The notes: generated by a model not told the origin, from the letters alone. Counted from the first letter of the stretch, positions 46,698 to 56,852 are shown. The stretch: DNA of 64,000 bases from Bradyrhizobium sp. RP6 (GCF_003837805.1 NZ_RQIT01000002.1:1-64000), one strand, 5' to 3'. Numbers and translations are program-made.

Positions 46698-48131
46698 ATG
46701 TACCCGAAAGTTCAGATGTTCATCGCCGGCGAGTGGACCGATGGTTCGTCCGGCAAATCGGAGGACATCCTCAATCCCGCCACCGGCCAGCCGATCGGCA
46801 AGACCCCGCATGCCTCGCGTGGGGATCTCGACAGGGCGCTGGAGGCGGCAAGGGCCGGCTTCGAGATCTGGCGCAAGACCTCCCCGTTCGACCGTTACAA
46901 GCTGATGCGCAAGGCCGCCGACATCATTCGCTCGCGCGCCGCCGAGATCGCGCCCGTGATGACGATGGAGCAGGGCAAGCCGGTGGTGGAAGCGCAGGGC
47001 GAGACCATGCTGGCCGGCGACCTCATCGACTGGTTCGCGGAAGAGGCGCGCCGCGCCTATGGCCGCATTGTGCCGCCGCGGATGGGCAACGTCACCCAGC
47101 TCGTGACCAAGGAGCCGGTCGGCCCGGTCGCGGCTTTCACGCCCTGGAACTTTCCGATCAACCAGGCCGTGCGCAAGATCTCGGCCGCGCTCGCCGCCGG
47201 CTGCTCGATCATCGTCAAGGGCCCGGAAGAGACGCCTGCGAGCTGCATGGAGCTGGTGCGAGCCTATGTGGATGCAGGCATTCCGGCCGGCGTCGTGCAG
47301 CTGGTGTTCGGCGTGCCTGCGGAAGTGTCGGAGTATCTCGTTCCGCATCCGATCATCCGCAAAATCAGCTTCACCGGCTCGACCGCCGTCGGCAAGCATC
47401 TGGCTGCGCTCGCCGGCTTGCACATGAAGCGCGTCACCATGGAGCTCGGCGGTCATGCGCCGGCGATCGTGTTCGCGGACGCGGACCTCGACAACGCCGC
47501 AAAAATCCTGTCGGCCAACAAGTTCCGTAACGCCGGCCAGGTCTGCGTCTCGCCGACGCGCTTCCTGGTGCATGAGAGCGTCTACGAGCCTTTCGTCGAC
47601 AAGTTCGTGGCGGCGGCCAAGAGCCTCAAGGTCGGCAATGGTCTCGACAAGGACACGCGCATGGGACCGCTGGCCAACCCGCGACGCGTCGACGCCATGG
47701 AGAGCCTCGTCTCCGACGCGGTCCAGCGCGGCGCCAATGTCAAGGCCGGCGGCAAGCGCATCGGCAATGAAGGCTTCTTCTTCGAGCCGACGGTGCTCAC
47801 CGACGTGCCGCGCGATGCGCGTATCATGAACGAGGAGCCGTTCGGCCCGGTGGCGCCGATTACCTCCTTCCGCAGCTATGACGAGGTGGTGGCCGAGGCC
47901 AACCGTCTGCCTTACGGCCTGGCGGCCTATGCCTACACCACCTCGACCAAGACGATGCAGGCCATCGGTGCCGACATCGAGAGCGGCATGGTCTCGATCA
48001 ACCATCACGGCCTCGCGTTGCCTGAAGTGCCGTTCGGCGGCATCAAGGATTCCGGCTACGGCTCCGAGGGCGGCCTCGAGGCGATCGAGGGGTATCTCAA
48101 CACGAAGTTCGTGACCCAGGCGAGCGCGTAA
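46698..48131 (+). CDS. NAD(P)-dependent aldehyde dehydrogenase, succinate-semialdehyde type
   Basis: Aldehyde dehydrogenase of 477 residues with catalytic Cys283 ([12 protein letters not shown]), general base Glu249 (MELGGHAP), Asn151 (PWNFP) and Lys174. Overall similarity is to the GabD-like succinate-semialdehyde dehydrogenase group. AGGAG lies about 9 bases before the ATG at 46698; upstream in-frame starts lack a ribosome site. A strong hairpin follows the stop. The true substrate is not fixed by sequence, but an amine- or amino-acid-derived semialdehyde fits the MocR regulator downstream. Confidence 0.87.
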   Translation: MYPKVQMFIAGEWTDGSSGKSEDILNPATGQPIGKTPHASRGDLDRALEAARAGFEIWRKTSPFDRYKLMRKAADIIRSRAAEIAPVMTMEQGKPVVEAQGETMLAGDLIDWFAEEARRAYGRIVPPRMGNVTQLVTKEPVGPVAAFTPWNFPINQAVRKISAALAAGCSIIVKGPEETPASCMELVRAYVDAGIPAGVVQLVFGVPAEVSEYLVPHPIIRKISFTGSTAVGKHLAALAGLHMKRVTMELGGHAPAIVFADADLDNAAKILSANKFRNAGQVCVSPTRFLVHESVYEPFVDKFVAAAKSLKVGNGLDKDTRMGPLANPRRVDAMESLVSDAVQRGANVKAGGKRIGNEGFFFEPTVLTDVPRDARIMNEEPFGPVAPITSFRSYDEVVAEANRLPYGLAAYAYTTSTKTMQAIGADIESGMVSINHHGLALPEVPFGGIKDSGYGSEGGLEAIEGYLNTKFVTQASA

Positions 48132-48142
48132 GGAAGAGTCGC

Positions 48143-48177
48143 GCAGTCATTCCGGGGCGCGCTCCCGGAATGACTGC
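48143..48177 (+). terminator. Strong hairpin terminator after the aldehyde dehydrogenase
   Basis: A perfect 14-base-pair stem (GCAGTCATTCCGGG with CCCGGAATGACTGC) and a 7-base loop lie 12 bases after the stop codon. No T-run follows, so it may be a 3' stabiliser or a member of a dispersed palindrome family as well as a terminator. It separates the dehydrogenase from the MocR gene. Confidence 0.65.
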
Positions 48178-48209
48178 GGACACTACCTGCGTTGCCTGTC
48201 GGGCGAGAC

Positions 48210-49727
48210 ATGAACAACAGCCGTCATCCGAGCAAGCGTGTATCTCTTGCCGGGATACATATCGACCGGACCTCCGCGGTGCCGCTGCACTTGCAGATCG
48301 CGAAGCATATCCGGGAGGGTATTCTGTGCGGCGCCTTTCCCTCAGGAACGCAATTTCTCGGTTCGCGCGAGATCGCGCGTGAATTGGGCTGCTCACGCAC
48401 GGTGGTGCTCACCGCGTGGGATCTGCTCTATGCCGAGGGCTATCTGGCATCGACGCCGCGCGGCAGCGTCATGGTGGCTGCCGTTACGGCCCCGCATGCC
48501 GAGCCCGCGTCGCCTGCTGGCAAGCCTGCGCACATGTCGGAGCGTTGGCGCGCGCTGCTCGGCCTCGAATACGAGACCAACTGGCCGTCCGTGTTCGCTC
48601 CGGGCGCGCCCGACATCTCGACCTTTCCGTTCAAGGATTGGTCGCGCCTGCTGCGCCAGGCCTGGCAGAATCCGAGAGAGCAGGAGTGCCTCGATCTTCC
48701 TCCCGAAGGCCATCCGCGATTGCGGAGCGAGATCGCGAACTTCCTCGGCTCCGTGCGCGGTCTCGTTTGTTCGCCGGACGAGGTCGTCGTCACCTCTGGC
48801 ACGTCGGGTGCATTGGATTTCTGCAGCCGGATGATCGTCGATCCCGGCGACGAGGTCTGGGTCGAGGAGCCCGGCTTCGTCGAGGCGCGATGGGCGCTCA
48901 CGGCGGCCGGAGCAAACATCGTTCCGATTCCGGTCGACGACAAGGGGCTGGTCGTCTCGGACGGAATTCGGCGCGCACCACGCGCGCGGCTGATCGTGGT
49001 CACGCCATCGCATCAATACCCCCTCGGGATCAGCATGGGCCTGGAGCGGCGGCTCGAGCTTCTCGACTGGGCTAACAAGAACGACGTCTGGGTGATCGAG
49101 GATGACTACAATTCGGAGTTCAGGCATCAGGACAGCATGATCGCCTCGCTGCGCTCGCTCGATCGCGAGGGCCGGGTGATCTATTTCGGCACCTTCTCGA
49201 AGATCATGATGCCGAATCTGCGGCTCGGATATCTCGTCGCGAACAGGCGCTTCATCGAAGGCTTCGCCAAGGGCCGCGCGCGCATCGACGTGCACACCTC
49301 CGGGATCGGACAGCTCGCCCTGGCGGAATTCATGCGGGAGGGGCATCTGCTGCGCCACCTGCGCGCCATGCGGCGGGTCTATGCTGCCAGGCGCAAGGCG
49401 TTGATCGAGGCGATCGGAGCGCTGATGCCGGATGATCTCACGGTGTCCTCCGCCGTCACCGGCCTGCACCTGGTGGCGCTGTTCACCGATGCAATGCAGG
49501 CGCGGATGAACGATCGGGAAGCGGTCGCGGTCCTGAAGCAGGCCGGCATCCATGTGCAACCGCTGTCGCAGAATTTCTTGGAACGGCCGACGCGGCAAGG
49601 CCTGGTGTTCGGCTACGGACGCTTGCGCGTCGAGGATGCCGCTCCGCTGCTGGCGAGAATCGCAGCTTGCATCGGAGGTGGCTCTCGCAACGCAACGTCC
49701 GATCCGCCCAATACGCTCTGTTACTGA
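48210..49727 (+). CDS. MocR-type regulator (GntR DNA-binding plus aminotransferase domain)
   Basis: A 505-residue fusion. The N-terminal GntR winged helix (about 15-90; PLHLQIAKHIREGILCGAFPSG, SREIARELGCSRTVVLTAWDLL) is followed by a class I/II aminotransferase-like domain (about 130-495) that should bind PLP through the lysine in TFSKIMMPNLRLG, with TSGTSGALDF and EDDYNSEF also present. MocR proteins sense PLP or PLP-amine adducts. The ATG at 48210 has GGGCGAG upstream. It precedes the hydantoinase cluster in the same direction and is the best candidate to regulate it. Confidence 0.87.
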   Translation: MNNSRHPSKRVSLAGIHIDRTSAVPLHLQIAKHIREGILCGAFPSGTQFLGSREIARELGCSRTVVLTAWDLLYAEGYLASTPRGSVMVAAVTAPHAEPASPAGKPAHMSERWRALLGLEYETNWPSVFAPGAPDISTFPFKDWSRLLRQAWQNPREQECLDLPPEGHPRLRSEIANFLGSVRGLVCSPDEVVVTSGTSGALDFCSRMIVDPGDEVWVEEPGFVEARWALTAAGANIVPIPVDDKGLVVSDGIRRAPRARLIVVTPSHQYPLGISMGLERRLELLDWANKNDVWVIEDDYNSEFRHQDSMIASLRSLDREGRVIYFGTFSKIMMPNLRLGYLVANRRFIEGFAKGRARIDVHTSGIGQLALAEFMREGHLLRHLRAMRRVYAARRKALIEAIGALMPDDLTVSSAVTGLHLVALFTDAMQARMNDREAVAVLKQAGIHVQPLSQNFLERPTRQGLVFGYGRLRVEDAAPLLARIAACIGGGSRNATSDPPNTLCY

Positions 49728-50173
49728 TCGTACAATAAAGAGAGGCTGAGCCGACCGGTTTGCATAGCTCCTAGGCATCCGGATATCCCGACCTTCCGAT
49801 TGATCGCCTGTAAATTAGACAATTGATCTCGGTCGCTCGGACTGCGGTGCAATAGACATCGCGATTTGCTCAGAGAAATCCGTGGTGCGCTGCGCGTTAT
49901 TGGCGCGGAACAACGCGCGTTCGCGTGCTGTCTGTGCAGGCACTGCTGCACCAAAACGTGCATCCCCTGCTGCGGCGCGCTGCGCCGGCCGCCCGCTGGC
50001 CCAGTGAATTGCGACAACTCTGGCCCTGTCGGAGGGCCACAGCTCTGTCGCACGCTCGCGGACGGTGGCATGACAGGGGATGCAAGATGAGCGCTCTCGG
50101 TTCGGCATTCGAGTTTGCGATGGACGGGAAGGGCCCGGCGTCCGGTTCGGACGCCACGCGTAGCTGACGCCAC
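49728..50173. other. Long intergenic region before the hydantoinase cluster
   Basis: These 446 bases probably hold the promoter of the cluster. The first 140 bases are A+T-richer than their surroundings. A 26-codon frame starting at 50088 (MSALGSAFEFAMDG...) has no recognisable similarity, and I do not call it a gene. No terminator with a T-tract is visible after the MocR gene. Confidence 0.4.
49799..49828. promoter_or_regulatory. Candidate direct-repeat operator (ATTGATC x2)
   Basis: ATTGATC occurs at 49799-49805 and again at 49822-49828. The copies are 23 bases apart start to start, about two helical turns. Between them is A+T-rich DNA (TGTAAATTAGACA). MocR regulators often bind direct repeats near the genes they control, and this pair lies between the MocR gene and the hydantoinase operon. 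The evidence is positional only. Confidence 0.3.
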
Positions 50174-52183
50174 ATGAGCTCTTTCGAAAGTCACTGGGAA
50201 GTCGGCACGGATATCGGCGGCACCTTCACCGATATCATCGCCATCAGGCGCGATTCCGCCGAGGCCCGGATCGCGAAAGTGCCGTCGCGCCCCGACGCGC
50301 CGGTTCAGGCCATGCTGGAGGCGATCGAGGCGGTGGGCCTGCGCAAGAGCGAAGTCAAGCGCTTCGTTCATGGCACCACGCGCGTCACCAACGCGATCGT
50401 CGAGAACCGGCTGCCGAAGGTCGCGCTGGTCGCGACCGAAGGCTTTGCAGACGTGCTCGAGATCGCGCGCTATCGCCGCCGCGACCTCTATCGGCTCGAC
50501 ATTCCGCCGAAATCGCCGCCGCTGGTGCCGCCCGAACGCTGCTTCGGGCTTGCCGAGCGCCTCGATCACGAGGGCCGGGTGTTGAAGGCGCTGGAACAAG
50601 CGGAGATCGAGCGTCTGCTGGCCTGGCTGAAGGACACCGGCGTGCAGAGTGTCGCGGTGGCCTTGCTTCACGCCTATGCCAATCCTGTCCACGAGAAGAT
50701 GCTTGGCGAGCGCCTCAAGGAAGTCGTCGCCCATGTCTCACTGTCGCACGAGGTCAACCCTGAGGCACGCGAGTATGAGCGGACTTCGGCGACCGTGTTC
50801 AACGCGGCCGCGATGCCGATCGCGGTGGAATATCTCAGCGAGCTGGAGCAGCGGCTGCCGATCGGGCCGGGCTTGCAGGTGTTTCATTCCGCCGGCGCCA
50901 TGATCCCCATCTCGGCGGTGAAACGTCGGCCGCTGGTGATGGCGATGTCGGGACCGGCGGCCGGTGTCTCTGCCTCGGTCAGCATCGCGCGCCAGCTCGG
51001 CACCTCGCGGATGCTGACATTCGACATGGGCGGCACCACGACCGACGTCTGCCTGATCGTCGACGGCCAGGCCGAGATGACCGACGGCCGCATGCTCGGC
51101 GACAAGCCGCTGCGCCAGCCGATGCTTGCGGTGCATTCCATCGGTGCGGGCGGCGGATCGATCGTGCGCAACGGTCCCGGCGGTCTGACGGTCGGGCCCG
51201 AGAGCGCCGGCTCCGAGCCGGGCCCGGCCTGTTATGGCCGCGGCGGCCAGCAGCCGACGATCACCGACGCCAACGCCGTGCTCGGCTATCTCAATCCCGC
51301 GACCAAGCTTGGTGACCGCATCGGCATCGATGTCGAGGCAGCCAGGCGCGTCATTGCACCGATCGCTGGCGCGCTCGGACTGGGCCTGACGGAGACGGCG
51401 CTCGGCATCATCAAGGTCGCGAACGCGACCATGGCCCGCGCGCTTCGCCGCGTCACGGTAGAGCGTGGCATCGATGGGCGCGATTGCACGCTGCTCGCCT
51501 TCGGCGGCGGCGGTCCGATGCATGCCGCGGGCCTCGCCGATCTCTACGGGATTGCAGAGGTCGTCGTGCCCAGTGCATCCAGCGCCTTTTCGGCGCTCGG
51601 CTGTCTCACCGCCGATTTCAGCTTCCTGCAGCAGCAGACTCTGCGCGCCGCGCTCGAGGGCATCGACCTCGCACGCGTATCGGAGCGGATCGAGGCCTTG
51701 ATTGCCGACGCATCCGCGCCGCTGCTCGCCAATGGCGTCGCCAAGGCGGAGATTCAGGTCGAGCTGGTTGCCTTGATGCGCTATGCGGCGCAGAACGATG
51801 CCATTCCGGTGCCTTTCGCCTTGCCGCTGGATGTCGCCAGGCTCAAGCAGGATTTCCTGACGCGGCATCACGAGTTGTTCGGCTATGCGACCAGTGAGCC
51901 CTGCGTCATCGAATCCGTGCGGGTGCAGGCGCGCCGCCCGTCGACGACGGTCGTCAGCCGGCCCGCGACGGCAGTGAGGGCAGTGTCGACGGGCACGCGC
52001 AGCTGCTCGTTCGACGGCTTCCATGACATTCCGACCGCAATCATCGACCGCGCCTCGCTCACTGAGACCGTCAGCGGTCCGGCTATCATCGAAGACGCAT
52101 GGTCCACCGTGGTCGTGCCGCCGGGCTGGCAGGCAAAACCCGATGTATCCGGCAATCTGTTCCTGACGCGGAGGAGAGCATGA
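50174..52183 (+). CDS. Hydantoinase/oxoprolinase subunit A (ATP-dependent)
   Basis: HyuA-type subunit of 669 residues. The N-terminal Hydant_A domain has the ATP-binding DIGGTFTDI (residues 13-21) and HGTTRVTNAIVE. The central hydantoinase_A domain has SGPAAGVSASVSIAR, FDMGGTTTDVCLI and the SIGAGGGSI region. A C-terminal domain completes the family length. With subunit B it hydrolyses a cyclic amide (hydantoin, N-methylhydantoin or 5-oxoproline) at the cost of ATP. The stop overlaps the next start (ATGA). The substrate cannot be read from sequence. Confidence 0.9.
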   Translation: MSSFESHWEVGTDIGGTFTDIIAIRRDSAEARIAKVPSRPDAPVQAMLEAIEAVGLRKSEVKRFVHGTTRVTNAIVENRLPKVALVATEGFADVLEIARYRRRDLYRLDIPPKSPPLVPPERCFGLAERLDHEGRVLKALEQAEIERLLAWLKDTGVQSVAVALLHAYANPVHEKMLGERLKEVVAHVSLSHEVNPEAREYERTSATVFNAAAMPIAVEYLSELEQRLPIGPGLQVFHSAGAMIPISAVKRRPLVMAMSGPAAGVSASVSIARQLGTSRMLTFDMGGTTTDVCLIVDGQAEMTDGRMLGDKPLRQPMLAVHSIGAGGGSIVRNGPGGLTVGPESAGSEPGPACYGRGGQQPTITDANAVLGYLNPATKLGDRIGIDVEAARRVIAPIAGALGLGLTETALGIIKVANATMARALRRVTVERGIDGRDCTLLAFGGGGPMHAAGLADLYGIAEVVVPSASSAFSALGCLTADFSFLQQQTLRAALEGIDLARVSERIEALIADASAPLLANGVAKAEIQVELVALMRYAAQNDAIPVPFALPLDVARLKQDFLTRHHELFGYATSEPCVIESVRVQARRPSTTVVSRPATAVRAVSTGTRSCSFDGFHDIPTAIIDRASLTETVSGPAIIEDAWSTVVVPPGWQAKPDVSGNLFLTRRRA

Positions 52184-53760
52184 AGCTCGATCCATTCGTC
52201 GTCGAGGTCATCAGGCACGGGCTTTCCGCCGCGGCCGAGGAGATGAGCCTGGTGATGACGCGCTCGGCGCGCTCGCCGCTGCTGCGCGAGGCGGGCGATC
52301 TGTCGTCGGCGATCACCGACGGCTACGGCGGCCTCGTCGGGCAGGGGCGCGACATCCCCATCCACCTTGGCGCGATGGCCTATACGATCCCAGAGTTGCT
52401 GAAGGTGGTGCCGCGCGACAGCCTGAACGACGGCGACGTGCTGATCTACAATGTCGGCGCGCTCGGCGGCAATCATCTCAACGACGTCAAGGTCGTGCGG
52501 CCCGTCTTCGTCGAGGGCGAGATCGTGGCGTTTGCAATCAGCCTTGCGCACTGGCCCGACATCGGCGGTACCTGGCCCGGCAGCTATTTTGCCAAGGCGA
52601 TCGACACCTTCCAGGAGGCGATGCGGATTCCGCCGGTGCTGATCGCGACCGCCGCCGGCGTCAATGCGCCGATCGTGCAGCTGCTCAAGGCCAATGTTCG
52701 CGATCCCGAATCCTGCGAGGGCGATCTCCTGGCGCAGATCGCGGCCACCAAGGCCGGCGAGAAGCGCATCATCGAGCTCTGCCGTGAGCACGGCAAGGCG
52801 GTGTTCATGGCGACGCAGTCGCGCCTGCACGATCTCTCCGAGATCGAGATGCGCGAGGCGATCCGCGCGCTGCCGGACGGCGTCTATGAGGGTGAGGATG
52901 ACCTCGACGACGGCAGCGACAACAACGCGCCGGCGCGCATCCATGTCAAGATCACCATTCGCGGCGACGAGGCGACCTTCGACCTCTCGGGCAGCTGCGA
53001 CCGTGTCTCCAATTTCTGCAACACGACGCCGTTCATGGCGCGCTCGGCCGTCGCCTATGCCGCGCGCATCATGAGCGGACGCGACATGCAGCAGAACGCA
53101 GGGGCACTCAGGCCTTTGACCATCATCACGCGTCCCGGCTCCATCCTGGAGCCGGGCTGGTCGGCGTCCGTCGCCGCCGGCAACCATGAGACGTCGATGC
53201 GCATCGTCGATGCGATCTTTCGCGCCATGCAGGACACCATCCCCAAGCGTCTGTCGGCCGGCGGGGCGACCACCGCGGGCGTGCTGTTCTTCGCCGAACC
53301 GCGGCCGAACGGATCGTGGAAGATGCTCTACGAGGTTCATGGCGGCGGCGAAGGCGCGCGGCACGATCGAGCCGGCATGTCGGCAACCCGGGTGCATCTG
53401 TCGAACACCTCGAATACGCCGGTCGAGGTGATCGAAGCGAATTACGCCATCCGGCTCGAGCAGCAGGCCATCCGCCGGCAATCCGGCGGCGCGGGAGCGC
53501 ATCGCGGCGGTGACGGCTCGGTCCGCACCTACCGCATTCTCGCACCTTCGATGCACCTGACCACTTGCATCGAACGGATGGTGATTGCGCCCTGGGGCAT
53601 GCAGGGCGGTGAATCCGGCAAGGCGTGCCGCATCTCGCTGGTCAGGCATGGCGCGAACGTCGCGATCGATGGCAAGTCCAACCTGGTGCTGCAGCAAGGC
53701 GATCTCGTCACGATCGAGATGTGCGGTGGCGGCGGCTATGGCGCCGCGGCCGCAGAGTGA
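52180..53760 (+). CDS. Hydantoinase/oxoprolinase subunit B
   Basis: HyuB-type catalytic partner of 526 residues, spanning the whole hydantoinase_B domain: DPFVVEVIRHGLSAAAEEMSLVMTRSARS-like N-terminus, LGGNHLNDVKVVRPVF with candidate metal residues, and HGGGEGARHDRAG. It is coupled to subunit A by a four-base overlap, with GAGGAG directly upstream of the ATG. The pair works as a complex in the cytoplasm. The C-terminus ends in a Gly-rich stretch (GGGGYGAAA), usual for the family. Confidence 0.9.
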   Translation: MKLDPFVVEVIRHGLSAAAEEMSLVMTRSARSPLLREAGDLSSAITDGYGGLVGQGRDIPIHLGAMAYTIPELLKVVPRDSLNDGDVLIYNVGALGGNHLNDVKVVRPVFVEGEIVAFAISLAHWPDIGGTWPGSYFAKAIDTFQEAMRIPPVLIATAAGVNAPIVQLLKANVRDPESCEGDLLAQIAATKAGEKRIIELCREHGKAVFMATQSRLHDLSEIEMREAIRALPDGVYEGEDDLDDGSDNNAPARIHVKITIRGDEATFDLSGSCDRVSNFCNTTPFMARSAVAYAARIMSGRDMQQNAGALRPLTIITRPGSILEPGWSASVAAGNHETSMRIVDAIFRAMQDTIPKRLSAGGATTAGVLFFAEPRPNGSWKMLYEVHGGGEGARHDRAGMSATRVHLSNTSNTPVEVIEANYAIRLEQQAIRRQSGGAGAHRGGDGSVRTYRILAPSMHLTTCIERMVIAPWGMQGGESGKACRISLVRHGANVAIDGKSNLVLQQGDLVTIEMCGGGGYGAAAAE

Positions 53761-53771
53761 GGGGACCAGCG

Positions 53772-55067
53772 ATGAGCAGATTGTTGCGAACCGGGCTGAA
53801 TGCGGGCGACAGCGCGCCGATGGCCGTGGTCGGCGGCGAGGGCGTCTACTTCCACCTGTCCGATGGCCGCAAGCTCATCGACGGCAGCAACACCGGCGGC
53901 GGTCTCGGCCATCGCCATCCCGCAATGGTGGAGGCGATCCGCCGCGCGGCGGATACGCCCGTCGTCAACGAGGGCTGGACCTGGGTCGGCCGCGAGCAGG
54001 CCGCGGACGATCTGATGACGACTGCTTTCAAGGGCGAGGAGGACTGGGTCGGCGCGGTGCGCTTCTGCATCAGCGGCAGCGAGGCCAACGACATGGCGCT
54101 GTCGCTCTGCCAGGCGCTGACGCAGCGCTCGGCGCTGGCGACGCGCGAGCGCGCCTATCATGGCATCACCGGCCTGTCGCGCAGCATGACGGTGCAGCCG
54201 CAATGGCATGGTGGGCTTGCGGTGCATGCCGGTGGTTCGAAGCTGCCGGCGCCGATGGCGCCGGTGCGGATCCTGCCGGCGCCGGATGGCGCGATCTACG
54301 GCGCACCGGCCAACAATAATCCGCCGAGCGAATATCTCGCGGATGCCACCCGGCTGCTCTCGGACACGGCGGCAACCATCATCGACTACACCCAGGGCGG
54401 CATCTACTACGATGGCGCCTATCAGGACGAGGTCGCGCGCTGCGCGCGGCAGGCTGGATCTTACTGGATCGCCGACGAGGTCGTCACCGGCGCCGGGCGC
54501 GCGGGCCGCTGGTTCGCGTTCCAGGGGGCGCAAAGCCGCCCGGACATCGTCACGCTCGGCAAGTCGCTCGGTGGTGGCGCCGCCGCGGTGGCAGCGGTCG
54601 TGGTGTCCAAGGACATCGTCGAGCGGCTCAAGGGTACGAGCTGGCAAAACTATGGCACGCTGCGCGGCCATCCCATCAGCATGGCGGCCGTCAGCGCCTA
54701 TCTGAAGGTTGTCACCGGCGACAAGATTCTGGAGCGTGTGCGGCAGCTCGAGAAGCTGTTCACCCGTCGCCTGCTCGCGATCGCGCAGAAGCATCCGAGC
54801 GTGCAGCGCGTCGCGGGGCAGGGGCTGCACTGGACGGTGGAGCTGCACGGCTCGGACTGGCGCACCTGGCATGCCGACACCACGGAGGTGCCGATCGCCT
54901 CGCGCGTAGCGGAGCGTGCGCTGGAGGCCGGCGCGGTGATCGGAACCAGCGGCGAGCAGACCTCCCTGTTCCTGGCGCCGCCGCTCGTCATTTCCGAGCG
55001 CGAGGCTGACCAGCTTCTGGACGCGCTCGATCACGGTCTCGATGTCGCCGATGAGGAGCAGGGGTGA
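53772..55067 (+). CDS. Class III PLP-dependent aminotransferase
   Basis: A 431-residue aminotransferase of the omega-amino acid/glutamate-1-semialdehyde group. It has SGSEANDMALSLC (101-113), the cofactor aspartate D235 in WIADEVVTGAGRAG and PLP lysine K264 in TLGKSLGGG. It could remove or add the amino group of the compound released by the ring-opening enzymes, or act as a mutase or racemase, since this fold includes aminolactam racemases. AGGGGA precedes the ATG; the stop overlaps the ligase start. Confidence 0.87.
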   Translation: MSRLLRTGLNAGDSAPMAVVGGEGVYFHLSDGRKLIDGSNTGGGLGHRHPAMVEAIRRAADTPVVNEGWTWVGREQAADDLMTTAFKGEEDWVGAVRFCISGSEANDMALSLCQALTQRSALATRERAYHGITGLSRSMTVQPQWHGGLAVHAGGSKLPAPMAPVRILPAPDGAIYGAPANNNPPSEYLADATRLLSDTAATIIDYTQGGIYYDGAYQDEVARCARQAGSYWIADEVVTGAGRAGRWFAFQGAQSRPDIVTLGKSLGGGAAAVAAVVVSKDIVERLKGTSWQNYGTLRGHPISMAAVSAYLKVVTGDKILERVRQLEKLFTRRLLAIAQKHPSVQRVAGQGLHWTVELHGSDWRTWHADTTEVPIASRVAERALEAGAVIGTSGEQTSLFLAPPLVISEREADQLLDALDHGLDVADEEQG

Positions 55068-56740
55068 GCGCGGATCACGCAGCGCTCCGCCGGTCGCCGG
55101 CCTGGCCGGCGGATGAGCCCTGGCATCTCGCGATGCCAGAGGGAACGCTTTACGATGCGCTGGTGCGGGCCGCACAGGAGCGCCCCTCGCATCCGGCGAC
55201 GGTGTTCTACGGCGCGAGCCTGAGCTACGCCGAGCTGCGCGACCGTGTCGATGCCGTGGCCGGCTTCCTGCAGGGCGCCTGCGGCGTCAAGCCCGGCGAC
55301 CGCGTCATGATCGCGCTCCAGAACTCGCCGCAATATGTCATCGCCTATTACGCGGTGATGCGGGCGGACGCTGTGATCGTCCCCGTCAATCCCATGAACA
55401 AGACCGCCGAGATCGCGTATCTCGCCGTGGACAGCGGGGCCAAGGTCGCGATCATCGGGAGCGAACTGAGCGAGGTGTTTGCACCGCTGCTGGGCGAGGC
55501 CATCAGGCATGCGATCGTCGCGCAGTACCGCGACGAGGTTCCAGCCGCGACGCCCTATACGCTGCCATCATGCGTCACGGAAGCGCCGGCCGAGGTGCCG
55601 TCGTCACCGGGCTGGCATTCCTGGTCGTCCGCGATCGCGAATGGCGTGAAACCGGGCAAGATGATCGCGAGCCCGGACGATCTCATGATCCTGCCCTACA
55701 CGTCGGGCACCACAGGCAAGCCCAAGGCGTGCATGCATACCCATCGCGGTGCGCTGTTCACCGCCGTGTTGCAGGCGCGCTGGTATGGGCTCGGCGGTGA
55801 CGATGTGGTTACCGGATTCATGCCGTTGTTCCATGTTGCAGGCATGCAGGGCTCGATGAATGCGGCCATGGTCACCGGCGCCACGCTGCTCCTGATGGCG
55901 CGCTGGGACAAGGATCTGTTGCCGGACCTGTTCGAAACTTATGGCGTGACGTTCTGGAACGCGGCGCCGACCATGATCGTCGACGTGCTCGCAAGCGCCC
56001 GCGACAAATGCTTTGCGAAGCTCAAGGTTCTGACCGGTGGCGGCGCGGCGATGCCGACCGCCGTCGCCGAGCGGCTGAAAGGCCGCTTCGGGCTCGACTT
56101 CGTCGAGGGCTACGGCATGACCGAGACGATGTCGCCGACGCATCTGAACCCGATGGCGGCGCCGAAGCGGCAGTGCCTCGGCATCGCCGTCCACGAGACG
56201 GATGCAAGGGTCGTCGATCCCGAGAGCCTGATCGAGCTCGGCGACAATGTGGTCGGCGAAATCGTCGTGCACGGACCGCAAGTGTTGCAGGGTTACTGGA
56301 ACAGGCCGCAGGCGGATGCCGAAGCATTCGTGGAACTCGACGGCAAGCGGTTCCTGCGCACGGGCGATCTCGGTTTTCGCGACGCCGACGGCTACTTCTT
56401 CGCTGTGGATCGCTTGAAGCGGATGATCAATGTCAGCGGCTTCAAGGTTTGGCCGGCCGAGGTCGAGGCCGCGATGTACCAGAACCGCGCCATCCGGGAG
56501 TGCTGCATCATTTCAGCGCCGGACGATTACCGCGGCGAGACCGTCAAGGCGCTTGTCGTGCTGGACGAGGCGGCACGGGCAACGACATCGCCCGATGACA
56601 TCGTTGGCTGGGCGCGTGGCGTGATGGCGAGCTACAAGGCGCCGCGCGCGGTCGTCTTCGTCGACCAGCTGCCGCGCACCGCAAGCAACAAGATCAACTG
56701 GCGGCTGTTGCAGGATGCCGAATGGGGGCGAACGGCATGA
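55064..56740 (+). CDS. AMP-dependent acyl-CoA synthetase
   Basis: ANL-superfamily ligase (558 residues) that should activate a carboxylic acid to its CoA thioester through an acyl-AMP. The P-loop reads YTSGTTGKPKA, followed by GYGMTETM, the hinge TGDLGFRDADGYFF and the C-terminal catalytic lysine in LPRTASNKINW. The start is GTG, overlapping the aminotransferase stop. It probably acts on the deaminated carbon skeleton, but the acid is unknown. Confidence 0.88.
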   Translation: MSADHAALRRSPAWPADEPWHLAMPEGTLYDALVRAAQERPSHPATVFYGASLSYAELRDRVDAVAGFLQGACGVKPGDRVMIALQNSPQYVIAYYAVMRADAVIVPVNPMNKTAEIAYLAVDSGAKVAIIGSELSEVFAPLLGEAIRHAIVAQYRDEVPAATPYTLPSCVTEAPAEVPSSPGWHSWSSAIANGVKPGKMIASPDDLMILPYTSGTTGKPKACMHTHRGALFTAVLQARWYGLGGDDVVTGFMPLFHVAGMQGSMNAAMVTGATLLLMARWDKDLLPDLFETYGVTFWNAAPTMIVDVLASARDKCFAKLKVLTGGGAAMPTAVAERLKGRFGLDFVEGYGMTETMSPTHLNPMAAPKRQCLGIAVHETDARVVDPESLIELGDNVVGEIVVHGPQVLQGYWNRPQADAEAFVELDGKRFLRTGDLGFRDADGYFFAVDRLKRMINVSGFKVWPAEVEAAMYQNRAIRECCIISAPDDYRGETVKALVVLDEAARATTSPDDIVGWARGVMASYKAPRAVVFVDQLPRTASNKINWRLLQDAEWGRTA

Positions 56741-56852
56741 AATCTGCTTGGCTGGAAAACGGACGCACGGCGGCGTTATGCTGCCGCTACACCCTTGAAG
56801 CTGCGATCCCCAGGCTCGCCAGGAAATTCGTGAAGAGATCAGGAAGTCGCTG

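Noticed and set aside
45614..47530. 638-codon + frame across the AraC gene and the aldehyde dehydrogenase
   Set aside because: It is antisense to the AraC regulator and then out of frame with the dehydrogenase; no domain is seen.
50088..50168. Possible leader peptide gene before hyuA
   Set aside because: Its 26 codons start with ATG, but there is no run of regulatory codons, no attenuator hairpin and no recognisable similarity.
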